This document shows positions 36,102 through 45,060 of a stretch of DNA of 64,000 nucleotides, one piece after another. This DNA comes from an uncultured Clostridia bacterium (GTDB lineage: Bacteria; Bacillota; Clostridia; UBA1381; UMGS1253): contig CAKSHB010000002.1 in assembly GCA_934456295.1 (NCBI GenBank), positions 1 through 64,000 of the forward strand, read 5' to 3'. Below the pieces are notes generated by a model. It had not been told where the DNA came from and ran no database searches. It was given only the letters and a program-made list of their open reading frames with translations. Positions within the stretch are counted from its first letter, which is position 1. Each line of letters opens with the position of its first letter. The position numbers and the translations under genes are program-made.

Positions 36102-36150
36102 GATATACATAATAAAAAAGTTTTATTGCGCTATACATAAAACCGTACAT

Positions 36151-36182
36151 AAAAGGTCAGGTATATATTGCCCGGCCTTTTT
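36151..36182 (+). terminator. Rho-independent terminator after prs
   Basis: AAAAGGTCAGG (36151-36161) pairs with CCCGGCCTTTT (36171-36181), with one G-U pair and one mismatch, and the stem ends in a run of T. The remaining bases to 36243 hold the AGGAGG site of pth. Confidence 0.75.
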
Positions 36183-36243
36183 GCCTTGCGGTATTTATGC
36201 TTTACAAAAAAACATAAAAAGAGCTGAAACAGGAGGCGGAAAT

Positions 36244-36840
36244 ATGTTTTTGATTGCAGGTCTGGGAAATCCGGGCAGACAGTATGAAATGACAAGACAC
36301 AATATAGGTTTTGAGGTTATAGATTATATATCAAAAGAGTACAATATAAAAGTAAACAAAATAAAGCATAAGGCGCTTATAGGCGAGGGTTTTTTGCAGG
36401 GCGAACGTGTAATTCTGGCAAAACCGCAGACATATATGAATTTGAGCGGTGAGAGTATACGTGAAATTTGTGACCATTATAAGCTCGGTGCGGAAAATAT
36501 AATAATAATTTATGACGATATAGCCATTCCGTCCGGTTCTGTGCGAATTCGGGCAAAAGGCTCGGCGGGCGGACATAACGGAATGAAGTCGATTATATAC
36601 CAGCTTCAGACGGACGAATTTATGCGCTTGCGTATAGGTGTCGGAGCGCCTGCGCACAAAGACTATGATTTAAAGGATTATGTTCTCGGCCACTTTGGCA
36701 ATGATGAGGCTGACGACATAATTTCAGCGGTTAAAAGCTGCCCAGATGCACTTGTTGAAATGATGCGTTCGGGAGCAAATGCCGCAGCGTCAAAGTTTAA
36801 CAGAACCATAAAAAGGACTGATGAGAACGGCGGGGAGTGA
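36244..36840 (+). CDS. pth: Peptidyl-tRNA hydrolase
   Basis: Pth releases peptides from tRNA that has dropped off the ribosome. The N-terminal GLGNPGRQYEMTRHNIGF contains the catalytic His 19 (His 20 in E. coli), and KPQTYMNLSGESI and GGHNGMKSI are conserved. The start is ATG 36244, behind AGGAGG; an in-frame ATG at 36094 would run through the prs terminator and is rejected. Length 198. Confidence 0.95.
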   Translation: MFLIAGLGNPGRQYEMTRHNIGFEVIDYISKEYNIKVNKIKHKALIGEGFLQGERVILAKPQTYMNLSGESIREICDHYKLGAENIIIIYDDIAIPSGSVRIRAKGSAGGHNGMKSIIYQLQTDEFMRLRIGVGAPAHKDYDLKDYVLGHFGNDEADDIISAVKSCPDALVEMMRSGANAAASKFNRTIKRTDENGGE

Positions 36841-36844
36841 TACT

Positions 36845-39800
36845 GTGCCATTCGATACGATATTTGACAAATACAGCGAATTTAATGAATTTATGCGGTG
36901 TATGAACGAAGGAATTACGCCGGTAAATGTAATTACAGGGGTGGGTGCCCAGCGCGCGCACCTTATTTTTGCTGCTTATAAAAAAATGGAGGCAGATGTT
37001 TTTGTTCTGACCGCAACAGATGTTGAGGCGCAGACGCTTGCCGATGACCTTGAGTTTTTTGCGCCGGACAGTGTTCTGCTGTTTCCGTCAAAGGATTATG
37101 TGTATTATGATGTGGACAGCGTAAGCCGCGAAATGTCCGAAAAACGCATACATGTACTGTCAAAGCTTCTGGACAGGGGAAGAAAGTATATTATTGTTGC
37201 AAGTGTTGCGGCAGCACTGAGCTATTGTGCCGAAAAGGAAGTTTTTTCAAAAAATGTTGTGCGTCTGGCTATGGGCGATATTGTTGACACGGCTCAGTTG
37301 TGTGAAAAACTTGTGGTGATGGGATATGTGCGCGAGGATATCGTTGAGGGCTGCGGACAGTTCTCAGTCAGGGGCGGCATAGTTGATATTTTCGGAGCAG
37401 GCGAGGAAAACCCTGTGCGCATTGAATTTTTTGATGATGAGATAGATTCAATCAGAACATTTGACAAAGTTTCACAGCTTTCGCTCGATAAACTTGAACA
37501 GGCGGTAATCTATCCGTGCCGTGAAATAATATTTGATGACGGCGGACGCGAAAAGCTGATTGAGTATATGAAAAAATCACTTGTAGGATTGAAACGTAAA
37601 AAGGGTGATTTTTCAGATGCGGCAGAGCATTTGGAGGCAGATATCGAAAAACTTAATGAAAAGTATTATTTTGCCTCACTCGATAAGTACATTTTTAATA
37701 TATACGGTAAAATACCGACTGTGTTTGACTGGCTTGATGAAAATACGGTGTTTTTTGCCGATGAACCGCGCAAACTGCACGAGAGTGCATCGGGATTTGA
37801 GAGCGACATGAACGAAACAATTGCATCGCTTATGGAAAAAGGGATTATTCTACCTGGCAAAAGCCAGTTTTTTGCGTCATATAAAGACATAATCGGAAAT
37901 ATGGCAAAAAAGCGTCTTGCAGGCATGTGCGGAGTATCGTTTGCCGGCACGGGATACCGAGCAAAGCAGAATATTGACCTTGGTGCAAAGGGCATGAACT
38001 CATTTCACGGTAAAATTGATTTTTTGTGCGATGATTTGCAGATGTGGCACCAAAAGAAAGCAACGGTCGTAATACTTGCCGGCGGACAAAGCCGTGCGCA
38101 AAATTTATGCACGGAGCTTAACAACAGAGGCATTGAGTGTGTTTATTCTGAGGATACCGGTTATATGTCGCAGGGTAAAACGGTTGTTACGCATGGCAGC
38201 CTGTCATGCGGCTTTGAGTATCCGCTTATTAATTTTGTTCTGATAAGCGACCGTGAAATATTTGTTGAAAAGCGGCGCAGAAGGTATAAAACACAGGATA
38301 AAAGTGCGTCTAAAATACATTCATTTACAGATATATCCGTGGGAGATTACGTTGTACACCAAATGCATGGCATAGGGCGCTATGACGGAATACAAAAGCT
38401 TACGGTTGATAATGTTACAAAGGATTATCTGAAAATTTCATATCAGGGAACGGACAATCTTTATGTGCCGATTGACCAGCTTGATATGCTGTATAAATAT
38501 ATCGGCGGAACCGACAGAAAGGTTCATGTAAATAAGCTCGGCGGAACAGATTGGAATAAGACAAAAGCAAGGGTTAAGCAGTCAACAGCCGATTTGGCGC
38601 AGTATCTTATAAAGCTGTATGCCGAGCGTGAACGTACAAAGGGCTTTGCCTTCAGTGAGGATACGCCGTGGCAGCGCGATTTTGAGGATCGCTTCGGATA
38701 TGTTGAAACGCCCGACCAGATGCGTTCAATAAATGAAGTAAAAAAGGACATGGAAGCGCCAAGACCCATGGACAGGCTTTTATGCGGTGATGTGGGATAC
38801 GGAAAAACAGAAGTTGCAATGCGTGCCGCATTCAAGGCAGTCATGGATTCAAAACAGGTGGCATATCTTGTGCCGACAACGATACTTGCAATGCAGCACT
38901 ACAATAATTTTATGCAGCGTATGAGCGATTTTCCGGTGCGCGTTGAAATGATGTCGCGCTTTCGTACGCCGGCACAGCAGAAAGAAACGCTGAAACGTTT
39001 AAAAACGGGAGAAACCGATATTGTAATCGGAACGCACAGGATTTTACAGAAGGATATAGAGTTTCGCGATTTGGGACTGCTTATTATAGATGAGGAACAG
39101 AGATTTGGCGTTGCACATAAGGAAGCCATAAAGGAAATGCGCAAAAATGTTGATGTGCTGACGCTGACGGCAACACCCATACCGCGCACACTGCATATGG
39201 CGATGGTGAATATACGTGATATGAGCGTTATAACACAGCCACCGGAGAACAGATATCCCGTTCAGACATATGTTATGGAGCAGAATGACGCTATACTTGC
39301 CGATGCAATAAGGAAAGAAATCGGCAGAGGCGGACAGGTATATTATCTCTATAACCGTGTGTCGGGGATAAACGGGGTTGCAAAAAGGATACAGGACATG
39401 GTCTCCGAGGCACGTGTGGGAGTGGGGCACGGGAAAATGCGCGAGGAAGAGCTTGAAGATGTGATGATGAGCCTTCTGGACGGAGATATAAATGTGCTTG
39501 TGTGCACCACTATTATTGAAACGGGGCTTGACGTTCCGAATGTGAATACAATTATAATTGAAAACGCCGACAAAATGGGCTTGTCGCAGCTGTATCAGCT
39601 TCGCGGCAGAGTGGGACGCTCGAACAGAGCGGCATATGCATATCTCACGTACAAGCGTGATAAGATGATTACAGATGTTGCCCAAAAAAGACTAAGTGCA
39701 ATAAGAGAATTTACAGAGTTTGGTTCGGGATTTAAAATTGCGATGCGTGACCTCGAAATACGCGGCGCCGGAAATCTGCTCGGCGCTCAGCAGCACGGAC

Positions 39801-40333
39801 ATATGGACGCTGTGGGATATGATATGTACTGCAAAATATTAAAAGAAAGTGTCAGTGAGCTGAAGGGCGATAGTGCGCAGGAGGAGATAAGCACTGTTGT
39901 TGAGCTTCCGATAGATGCGCACATTCCCGAAAGTTACATCAGAAATCAAAATCTTAGAATTGATATTTACAAAAAAATTGCCGCTATCGGTTCTTTGCAG
40001 GAAAGCTATGATGTGGAGGAGGAGATCGAGGACAGATTTGGCACAATCCCGCACACGGTGCAGAATGTAATCGATATCGCACTTATAAAAGCTGAGGCAA
40101 ACAGTATGGGAATAACCGAAATATCGCAGAATGACAAGGGACTGACGATTGTGTTTGAGGCAAAGCGTGTTGATATGAAGGTTATATCAAAAATGATTTC
40201 ACAAAGCAAGGGAAGCGCGCTCTTTTCGGCAGGCGAAAGGCCGTATCTGATATACAGAAAGATGCCCGGTTCGCAAAAGGAGATACTTTTTAATATTAAA
40301 TTTTTGTTACAGAGCATGAAAGAATTGAAGTAG
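36845..40333 (+). CDS. mfd: Transcription-repair coupling factor Mfd
   Basis: Mfd removes RNA polymerase stalled at DNA damage and recruits UvrA. The N-terminal third is UvrB-like. The middle has the CarD-like polymerase-interaction domain (SVGDYVVHQMHGIGRYDGI). The translocase motor follows with Walker A GDVGYGKTE, DEEQRF and TATPIPRTLHMA, then the C-terminal TRCF domain. GTG 36845 has GGGGAG 7 bases upstream and is chosen over ATG 36821, whose upstream AAGGA is too close. Length 1162 is typical. Confidence 0.96.
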   Translation: MPFDTIFDKYSEFNEFMRCMNEGITPVNVITGVGAQRAHLIFAAYKKMEADVFVLTATDVEAQTLADDLEFFAPDSVLLFPSKDYVYYDVDSVSREMSEKRIHVLSKLLDRGRKYIIVASVAAALSYCAEKEVFSKNVVRLAMGDIVDTAQLCEKLVVMGYVREDIVEGCGQFSVRGGIVDIFGAGEENPVRIEFFDDEIDSIRTFDKVSQLSLDKLEQAVIYPCREIIFDDGGREKLIEYMKKSLVGLKRKKGDFSDAAEHLEADIEKLNEKYYFASLDKYIFNIYGKIPTVFDWLDENTVFFADEPRKLHESASGFESDMNETIASLMEKGIILPGKSQFFASYKDIIGNMAKKRLAGMCGVSFAGTGYRAKQNIDLGAKGMNSFHGKIDFLCDDLQMWHQKKATVVILAGGQSRAQNLCTELNNRGIECVYSEDTGYMSQGKTVVTHGSLSCGFEYPLINFVLISDREIFVEKRRRRYKTQDKSASKIHSFTDISVGDYVVHQMHGIGRYDGIQKLTVDNVTKDYLKISYQGTDNLYVPIDQLDMLYKYIGGTDRKVHVNKLGGTDWNKTKARVKQSTADLAQYLIKLYAERERTKGFAFSEDTPWQRDFEDRFGYVETPDQMRSINEVKKDMEAPRPMDRLLCGDVGYGKTEVAMRAAFKAVMDSKQVAYLVPTTILAMQHYNNFMQRMSDFPVRVEMMSRFRTPAQQKETLKRLKTGETDIVIGTHRILQKDIEFRDLGLLIIDEEQRFGVAHKEAIKEMRKNVDVLTLTATPIPRTLHMAMVNIRDMSVITQPPENRYPVQTYVMEQNDAILADAIRKEIGRGGQVYYLYNRVSGINGVAKRIQDMVSEARVGVGHGKMREEELEDVMMSLLDGDINVLVCTTIIETGLDVPNVNTIIIENADKMGLSQLYQLRGRVGRSNRAAYAYLTYKRDKMITDVAQKRLSAIREFTEFGSGFKIAMRDLEIRGAGNLLGAQQHGHMDAVGYDMYCKILKESVSELKGDSAQEEISTVVELPIDAHIPESYIRNQNLRIDIYKKIAAIGSLQESYDVEEEIEDRFGTIPHTVQNVIDIALIKAEANSMGITEISQNDKGLTIVFEAKRVDMKVISKMISQSKGSALFSAGERPYLIYRKMPGSQKEILFNIKFLLQSMKELK

Positions 40334-40353
40334 ATAAAAAAATTTGCTATAAT
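40325..40353 (+). promoter_or_regulatory. Sigma-A promoter of the PrsA-like gene
   Basis: TTGAAG (40325-40330) overlaps the last codons of mfd; 17 bases later TATAAT is at 40348-40353. The leader would be about 65 bases. Confidence 0.6.
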
Positions 40354-40424
40354 AATTTTATAATATGTAAATATATACTTTGAAAAGCGCTTTGTGCGGA
40401 AAGAACAAAGGGGTGTGAAATTTT

Positions 40425-41471
40425 ATGAAAAATAGGAAAGTTATATTTAAAGCAGCGGCAGTAACGGCTGCGGTATGCATGCTTTTGACTATGCTCGCGG
40501 GGTGCCGGAACAACAGCGCCGAGGTTTTCAGTGTAAACGGAGAAAAGGTTACACTGGGAGAGTTTACGTTTTATCTTGAGAGCATGAAGGAAATGATTGC
40601 GCAGGAGTCAAATCTTGACATAACTGATGAAAATTCATGGTCAACGATTGAAATTGATAACAAAAAAGCAATAGATGTTGCAAAGGAAAAAGCTCTTGAC
40701 GATGCCGTATCAATTATGGTACAGGTGCAGAAAGCAAAAGAAGAGGGCATTACCCTTACAAATGATGACAAAAAAAGTATAGGAAAGCAGAAGAGCAGCA
40801 TTATTCAGCAATATGGCGGAGAAAGCGGGTTTAATGCGCAGCTTAAAAAGTGGAATATATCTTCGGAAATTTTTGATACTATCATGCAGAACTATATGTA
40901 CGCATCAAAACTTCAGACAAAATACACAAACGAAGATGAGAAAATAAACAACATAAGCGATGAAGATATTCTGGCAAAGTATAATGTCATGAAAGATGAA
41001 GCCGTGCAGGAATCAATTTTTGTAAAGCATATACTGATAATGCCGAAAGAGGCAACGGAAACAACGCCGGAGGTTACAGATGATGAGGCTGCGGCAAAGG
41101 CACAGCAGGTGCTTGACAGACTGAACGCCGGTGAGGACTTTGATACCTTGATGCGCGAGGTGTCGGATGATGCGGAAACCTCGTATGACGGATACAGCTT
41201 TACGCATAATGACGGTCAGATGGACGCAGATTTTGACAATGCGGCATATGCGCTTGCGGTGGGTGAAACGAGCGGTGTTGTTAAGACGCGTTTCGGCTAC
41301 CATATAATCAAAAGACTGCCGTCGTCTGTTGATATACCGGCTATGGACGATATGCGTGGTACACTTATTTCGCAGATAAAGTCGGAGCGGTATCGTACGA
41401 TGGTGACAGATGAATGGGTAAGCAGCGCTGTAATCGTGAAAAACGAGGCTGTATTTAATGCAATGAAATAA
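40425..41471 (+). CDS. PrsA/SurA-like peptidyl-prolyl isomerase lipoprotein
   Basis: An extracytoplasmic foldase. The N-terminus is a lipoprotein signal with the lipobox LAGC ending at about Cys 27. A SurA-N-like helical region follows, then a parvulin (PpiC) domain at about 195-300 containing VKHILIMPKEA, LNAGEDFDTLMREVSDD and FGYHIIKRL. Such proteins help exported proteins fold at the membrane surface. The mfd neighbourhood is frequent in Clostridia. Length 348. Confidence 0.9.
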   Translation: MKNRKVIFKAAAVTAAVCMLLTMLAGCRNNSAEVFSVNGEKVTLGEFTFYLESMKEMIAQESNLDITDENSWSTIEIDNKKAIDVAKEKALDDAVSIMVQVQKAKEEGITLTNDDKKSIGKQKSSIIQQYGGESGFNAQLKKWNISSEIFDTIMQNYMYASKLQTKYTNEDEKINNISDEDILAKYNVMKDEAVQESIFVKHILIMPKEATETTPEVTDDEAAAKAQQVLDRLNAGEDFDTLMREVSDDAETSYDGYSFTHNDGQMDADFDNAAYALAVGETSGVVKTRFGYHIIKRLPSSVDIPAMDDMRGTLISQIKSERYRTMVTDEWVSSAVIVKNEAVFNAMK

Positions 41472-41491
41472 AAAAGATAAATTTACAAAAG

Positions 41492-41527
41492 CAAGCTGTG
41501 TTTCAAAGTGACATGGCTTGTTTTTTT
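41492..41527 (+). terminator. Rho-independent terminator after the PrsA-like gene
   Basis: CAAGCTGTG (41492-41500) pairs with CATGGCTTG (41512-41520) with two G-U pairs and runs into seven T. Confidence 0.85.
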
Positions 41528-41546
41528 ATATCGGAGAAGATATTTT

Positions 41547-41574
41547 TTGTTTAGATGAAAAATTTGTGTATAAT
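41547..41574 (+). promoter_or_regulatory. Candidate sigma-A promoter 1 of the DRTGG-hydrogenase cluster
   Basis: TTGTTT (41547-41552), 16 bases, TATAAT (41569-41574). A half-site resembling Rex DNA (TTAACAA) directly follows at 41574-41580, but its partner arm is misspaced. Confidence 0.5.
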
Positions 41575-41591
41575 TAACAAACAGATAGGTA

Positions 41592-41620
41592 TTGCGTTTG
41601 GTATTTTGGCGTGATATAAT
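41592..41620 (+). promoter_or_regulatory. Candidate sigma-A promoter 2 of the DRTGG-hydrogenase cluster
   Basis: TTGCGT (41592-41597), 17 bases, TATAAT (41615-41620). This is closer to the first gene than promoter 1; tandem promoters are possible. Confidence 0.5.
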
Positions 41621-41698
41621 ATATACTATATGATATATCACATATGCATATTTGGTTATGGTTTGTGCAATGCAAAAAGAAGTATGGAGTTGATGTTT

Positions 41699-42049
41699 AT
41701 GAAACTGTCGGAAATCAGGAGTCTTTTGGAAGCAGAAGTGAAAACAGTGCCGTATGGCGATGATATCGAAATAAAAAGCGCATGCGGAAGCGACCTGATG
41801 AGTGATGTTCTTGCGTTTGTAAAGGAACAGGGAATACTGCTGACAGGTCTTGTAAACCCGCAGGTGGTTCGTACGGCTGAGATGATGGATATACGCGTCA
41901 TTGTGTTTGTGCGCGGAAAAGAGCCCGACGAAGCTATGATAAAGCTGGCGGACAGCAAAGGGATTGTTTTGCTGACAACGCGGAAGGCAATGTTTGTGGC
42001 ATGTGGTATATTGTATTCAAACGGACTTGTTCCGGATAACATTATATAG
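41699..42049 (+). CDS. DRTGG-domain protein (first of two)
   Basis: A 116-residue protein consisting essentially of one DRTGG-like domain, with the pattern GILLTGLVNPQVVRTAEMMDIRVIVFVRG. The domain is named after a motif in phosphotransacetylase and CBS-pyrophosphatase relatives, where it can bind nucleotides; stand-alone function is unknown. Stand-alone DRTGG genes next to hydrogenase-like genes recur in Clostridia. The start is placed at ATG 41699 with GGAG upstream; a frame open from 41630 lacks a ribosome binding site. Confidence 0.75.
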   Translation: MKLSEIRSLLEAEVKTVPYGDDIEIKSACGSDLMSDVLAFVKEQGILLTGLVNPQVVRTAEMMDIRVIVFVRGKEPDEAMIKLADSKGIVLLTTRKAMFVACGILYSNGLVPDNII

Positions 42050-42063
42050 CCGGAGGATGTTAT

Positions 42064-42486
42064 ATGGATAATATAATAAAACTTCATTTTGATGTTGCCG
42101 GAGGAGATTTTGTGGAAGCGGGAACAGCGTCCGGCAATGTAAAAAAGGTTTTAAATCAGATAGGAATATCACCGGCAGCAATAAGAAGAGCAGCCATAGC
42201 GATGTATGAAGGGGAAATCAATATGGTTATACATGCTGACGGAGGGACGGCAGATGTGGAGGTTACGCCGGAGAAAATTAAAATAATATTAAGCGATAAC
42301 GGACCGGGAATAAAAGATATTTCTATGGCGATGAGGGAAGGCTTTTCTACGGCATCGCAGGAGGCGCGCGATATGGGCTTCGGAGCCGGAATGGGGCTGC
42401 CGAACATGAAAAGATATACAGATACGATGGATATAAAAAGTGAGATAGGAGTCGGAACCACGGTTGAAATGACGATTAATCTGTAA
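42064..42486 (+). CDS. Anti-sigma-factor/serine-kinase-like ATPase (HATPase_c)
   Basis: A 140-residue GHKL ATPase domain without sensor or phospho-acceptor histidine domain, as in RsbW/SpoIIAB-type serine kinases. The N box has Asn 53 in GEINMVIHA, G1 is DNGPG (78-82) and G2 is GFGAGMGLPNM (105-115). Such proteins phosphorylate an anti-sigma antagonist (STAS protein) and bind a sigma factor, but neither partner is encoded here. It lies 14 bases after the DRTGG gene and 68 bases before the hydrogenase-like gene. Confidence 0.85.
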   Translation: MDNIIKLHFDVAGGDFVEAGTASGNVKKVLNQIGISPAAIRRAAIAMYEGEINMVIHADGGTADVEVTPEKIKIILSDNGPGIKDISMAMREGFSTASQEARDMGFGAGMGLPNMKRYTDTMDIKSEIGVGTTVEMTINL

Positions 42487-42554
42487 TATGAGCTGTGTGT
42501 GCAGTGTTTTTTTATGTGTATTTACATTAAAAACAAAGGCGGTGACGGGTAATA

Positions 42555-43868
42555 TTGGAAAAGACATATTTTCATTCTGTAACGCTTGATAAAGATAAAT
42601 GCATGGGTTGTACAAACTGTCTGAAACGCTGTCCGACTGAGGCAATACGTGTGCGCAGCGGCAAAGCTCGGATTATAAAAGAAAGGTGCATTGACTGCGG
42701 AGAATGTATACGGGTCTGTCCGTATCATGCAAAAAAAGCTGTCACAGACCCTTTTGCAAAAACGGAAGAATATAAATATAAAATTGCGCTTCCGGCACCG
42801 AGTTTGTACGGACAGTTTAATCAGCTTGATGATATAAACATAGTATTAAACGGATTGAAGAAAATAGGATTTGACGATGTGTATGAAGTCGCACGTGCGG
42901 CAGAAATTGTCACAATTGCTTCAAAGGATTTTATTTTTAAAAAAAAGCTTCAGTATCCGATAATTTCGTCGGCATGTCCTGCCGTTGTGAGGCTGATACG
43001 TGTCAGATTTCCGAATTTGATAAAAAATCTGCTGCCGGTGCTTTCTCCGATGGAAGTTGCGGCAAAGCTTGCAAAAAAAGAGGCACAGAAGAAAACAGGA
43101 CTTTCTCTTGATGAAATAGGAGCATTTTTTATAACACCGTGTGCGGCGAAAATGACTGTCATAAAAGACCCGCTCGGTCAGGAAAAATCATATGTTGACG
43201 GTGCGATATCCATGTCGGATATATATATGCGGCTTGTCAGTGCGATGAGCAAGGTTGATAATCCCGAAAACCTTGTGCGCTCGGGGCTTAAGGGCGTAGG
43301 CTGGGCGAGCAGCGGCGGTGAGGCATACGCTTTGGGAAAAGATGAGTACATAGCGGTAGACGGTATCGATAATGTTATAAAAGTGTTTGAGGGGCTTGAG
43401 GACGAACAGTTTCATAATATAAAATTTATTGAGGCGGGCGCATGCGTCGGGGGCTGTGTCGGAGGTCCGCTGGCTGTTGAGAACGGATTTGTTGCGGAAA
43501 CAAAAATTAAGCTTCTTACAAAAATGCTTACCAGTTATGAGATGGAAAAAGCGTTTCCTTGTATAGATATGGAGGATGTAAGTTTTACTAAAGATATAGA
43601 GTATATTCCGGTAATGAAGCTTGACAGCGATATTTCGGAGGCAATGAAAAAGATGGAACGGCTTGAAAGAATATATAATTCAATGCCGAAAATAGATTGC
43701 GGCAGCTGCGGAGCGCCGTCATGCCGTGCACTTGCCGAAGATATTGTGCGCGGCTTCGGAAAAGAGATGGACTGTGTGCATAAATTGCGTGAACGAGTGT
43801 TTTCACTGGCAAAAGAAATGGTTGAAATACAGGAAAATATAACATTGTCCGAAAAAGGCGGCAAATAA
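42555..43868 (+). CDS. [FeFe]-hydrogenase-like protein, probably a sensor
   Basis: Order of domains: two [4Fe-4S] motifs (Cys 16, 19, 22, 26 and 45, 48, 51, 55), a hydrogenase H-cluster domain (about 75-335) and a four-cysteine FeS domain (Cys 382, 385, 390, 407). There is no PAS domain, in contrast to the homologue at 15761. H-cluster motifs are L1 SSACPA (only Cys 141; Ala 140 replaces the first cysteine), L2 TPCAAKM (196) and L3 AGACVGGC (297, 301). Loss of the first L1 cysteine argues against normal H2 catalysis, so a redox or H2 sensor is inferred. TTG 42555 is the start, because the next Met would remove part of the first cluster motif. Confidence 0.82.
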   Translation: MEKTYFHSVTLDKDKCMGCTNCLKRCPTEAIRVRSGKARIIKERCIDCGECIRVCPYHAKKAVTDPFAKTEEYKYKIALPAPSLYGQFNQLDDINIVLNGLKKIGFDDVYEVARAAEIVTIASKDFIFKKKLQYPIISSACPAVVRLIRVRFPNLIKNLLPVLSPMEVAAKLAKKEAQKKTGLSLDEIGAFFITPCAAKMTVIKDPLGQEKSYVDGAISMSDIYMRLVSAMSKVDNPENLVRSGLKGVGWASSGGEAYALGKDEYIAVDGIDNVIKVFEGLEDEQFHNIKFIEAGACVGGCVGGPLAVENGFVAETKIKLLTKMLTSYEMEKAFPCIDMEDVSFTKDIEYIPVMKLDSDISEAMKKMERLERIYNSMPKIDCGSCGAPSCRALAEDIVRGFGKEMDCVHKLRERVFSLAKEMVEIQENITLSEKGGK

Positions 43869-43885
43869 GAAAAAGGGGTGGAAAT

Positions 43886-44212
43886 ATGACGGCGAAACAG
43901 CTTGCAAAGGAGCTTGAACTGACCGCACTTACAGACTGCGGCGATGATAAAGAAGTTGACGGCTGTTATATATGTGATTTGCTGAGTTATGTAATGAGTC
44001 ATGCATCAAAGGGGAATGTGTGGATTACCGTGCAAACAAATATAAACGTTGTTGCCGTGGCTTCTCTGACGGAGGTCAGCTGTGTTATAATCCCCGAAAA
44101 TATTGTAGTTGAGGATATCACGCTGAAGAAGGCTGCTGCTGAAAATATCACATTCTTTTCTTCGCAGCATACAGCATATGAGCTTGCCGGAAAGCTTTCG
44201 GAAATTATTTAA
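43886..44212 (+). CDS. DRTGG-domain protein (second of two)
   Basis: A 108-residue protein with one DRTGG-like domain, related in design to the protein at 41699 but not a recent duplicate. Conserved pieces include DGCYICDLLSYVMSHASKGNVWITVQTN and VAVASLTEVSCVIIPENI. It starts 17 bases after the sensory hydrogenase behind AGGGGTGG. Function unknown; the close packing implies a shared role with the hydrogenase-like protein. Confidence 0.78.
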   Translation: MTAKQLAKELELTALTDCGDDKEVDGCYICDLLSYVMSHASKGNVWITVQTNINVVAVASLTEVSCVIIPENIVVEDITLKKAAAENITFFSSQHTAYELAGKLSEII

Positions 44213-44232
44213 ACAGCGGGGAAGGTTTAAAT

Positions 44233-44958
44233 ATGAGATATTATTATGACTTCCACATACATTCATGTCTTTCGCCGTGCGGCGATGATGATATGACACC
44301 GAATAACATAGTAAACATGTCAATCTTGAAAGGGCTTGATATAATTGCCCTGACAGATCATAACTGCGCTGCAAATATTCCGGCTGTTTTAAAATGTGCC
44401 AAAGGCAGAATTACTGTTTTATGCGGCATGGAAATTGAGAGCTGCGAAGAAGTTCATATGATATGTCTTTTTGACGAATGGAATAAATGCAGAAAGATGT
44501 GGGAGATTGTTCATGCCGAGATGAATCCAATAAAAAATGATGCTGAAATTTTCGGCGAGCAGCTGATAATGAATGAAAATGATGAGATATCGGGAAAGAT
44601 AGATAATTTGCTGGTTACCGCAACGCGCATGTCGGTATATGATATATGCAGAAGAGTACATGAAATGGGCGGAGTGTGCATAGCGGCACATGTGGATAAA
44701 AGCTCGTACAGTATTTTATCGAACTTAGGTTTTATTCCCGATGACCTGAACATAGACTGTATTGAGATATCGCGCAGAGGAGATTGCGATAGCTTGTTTT
44801 CATCGAACGAATATCTGAAAAAATACATGGCTTTGTTCTCATCGGATGCACATTATTTGGAGGATATTTCAGAGAGAGAAAATTTTATGGAGATCGACGA
44901 AAATGTACATTTGAGCGCAAAATCGGTAGTTGAATTTCTCAAAAGAGAAAAACAATGA
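44233..44958 (+). CDS. PHP-domain metal-dependent phosphoesterase
   Basis: The PHP fold is indicated by the metal-binding DFHIHSCLSPCGDDD near the N-terminus, ALTDHN at about 36-41, and later SSDAH. Family members hydrolyse phosphate esters such as histidinol phosphate, nucleotides or 3'-phosphoadenosine phosphates. The substrate here is unknown. It is the last gene of the first half of the cluster and sits just upstream of the Rex site. Length 241. Confidence 0.88.
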   Translation: MRYYYDFHIHSCLSPCGDDDMTPNNIVNMSILKGLDIIALTDHNCAANIPAVLKCAKGRITVLCGMEIESCEEVHMICLFDEWNKCRKMWEIVHAEMNPIKNDAEIFGEQLIMNENDEISGKIDNLLVTATRMSVYDICRRVHEMGGVCIAAHVDKSSYSILSNLGFIPDDLNIDCIEISRRGDCDSLFSSNEYLKKYMALFSSDAHYLEDISERENFMEIDENVHLSAKSVVEFLKREKQ

Positions 44959-45026
44959 AAAAATATAAAAAACGAAAAAATTTTTTGAAAAAATTTGAGA
45001 AAATTGTAGATTTTTATAAATTAAAG

Positions 45027-45035
45027 TGATACAAT
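45027..45035 (+). promoter_or_regulatory. Candidate extended -10 promoter of the hydrogenase operon
   Basis: TGATACAAT is an extended -10 box without a good -35. A start near 45042 would place the Rex operator just downstream, a normal position for repression. Confidence 0.4.
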
Positions 45036-45060
45036 ATTACCCGATGTGTTATTAAAATGA

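Noticed and set aside
36094..36243. N-terminal extension of peptidyl-tRNA hydrolase
   Set aside because: The in-frame codons cross the prs terminator and lack a ribosome binding site; the start at 36244 behind AGGAGG gives a normal-length protein.
41565..41580. Rex operator before the DRTGG cluster
   Set aside because: A TTAACAA half-site is present, but the opposite arm TTGTGT is imperfect and the total length is 17 rather than 18 bases. It overlaps a -10 box and may be chance.
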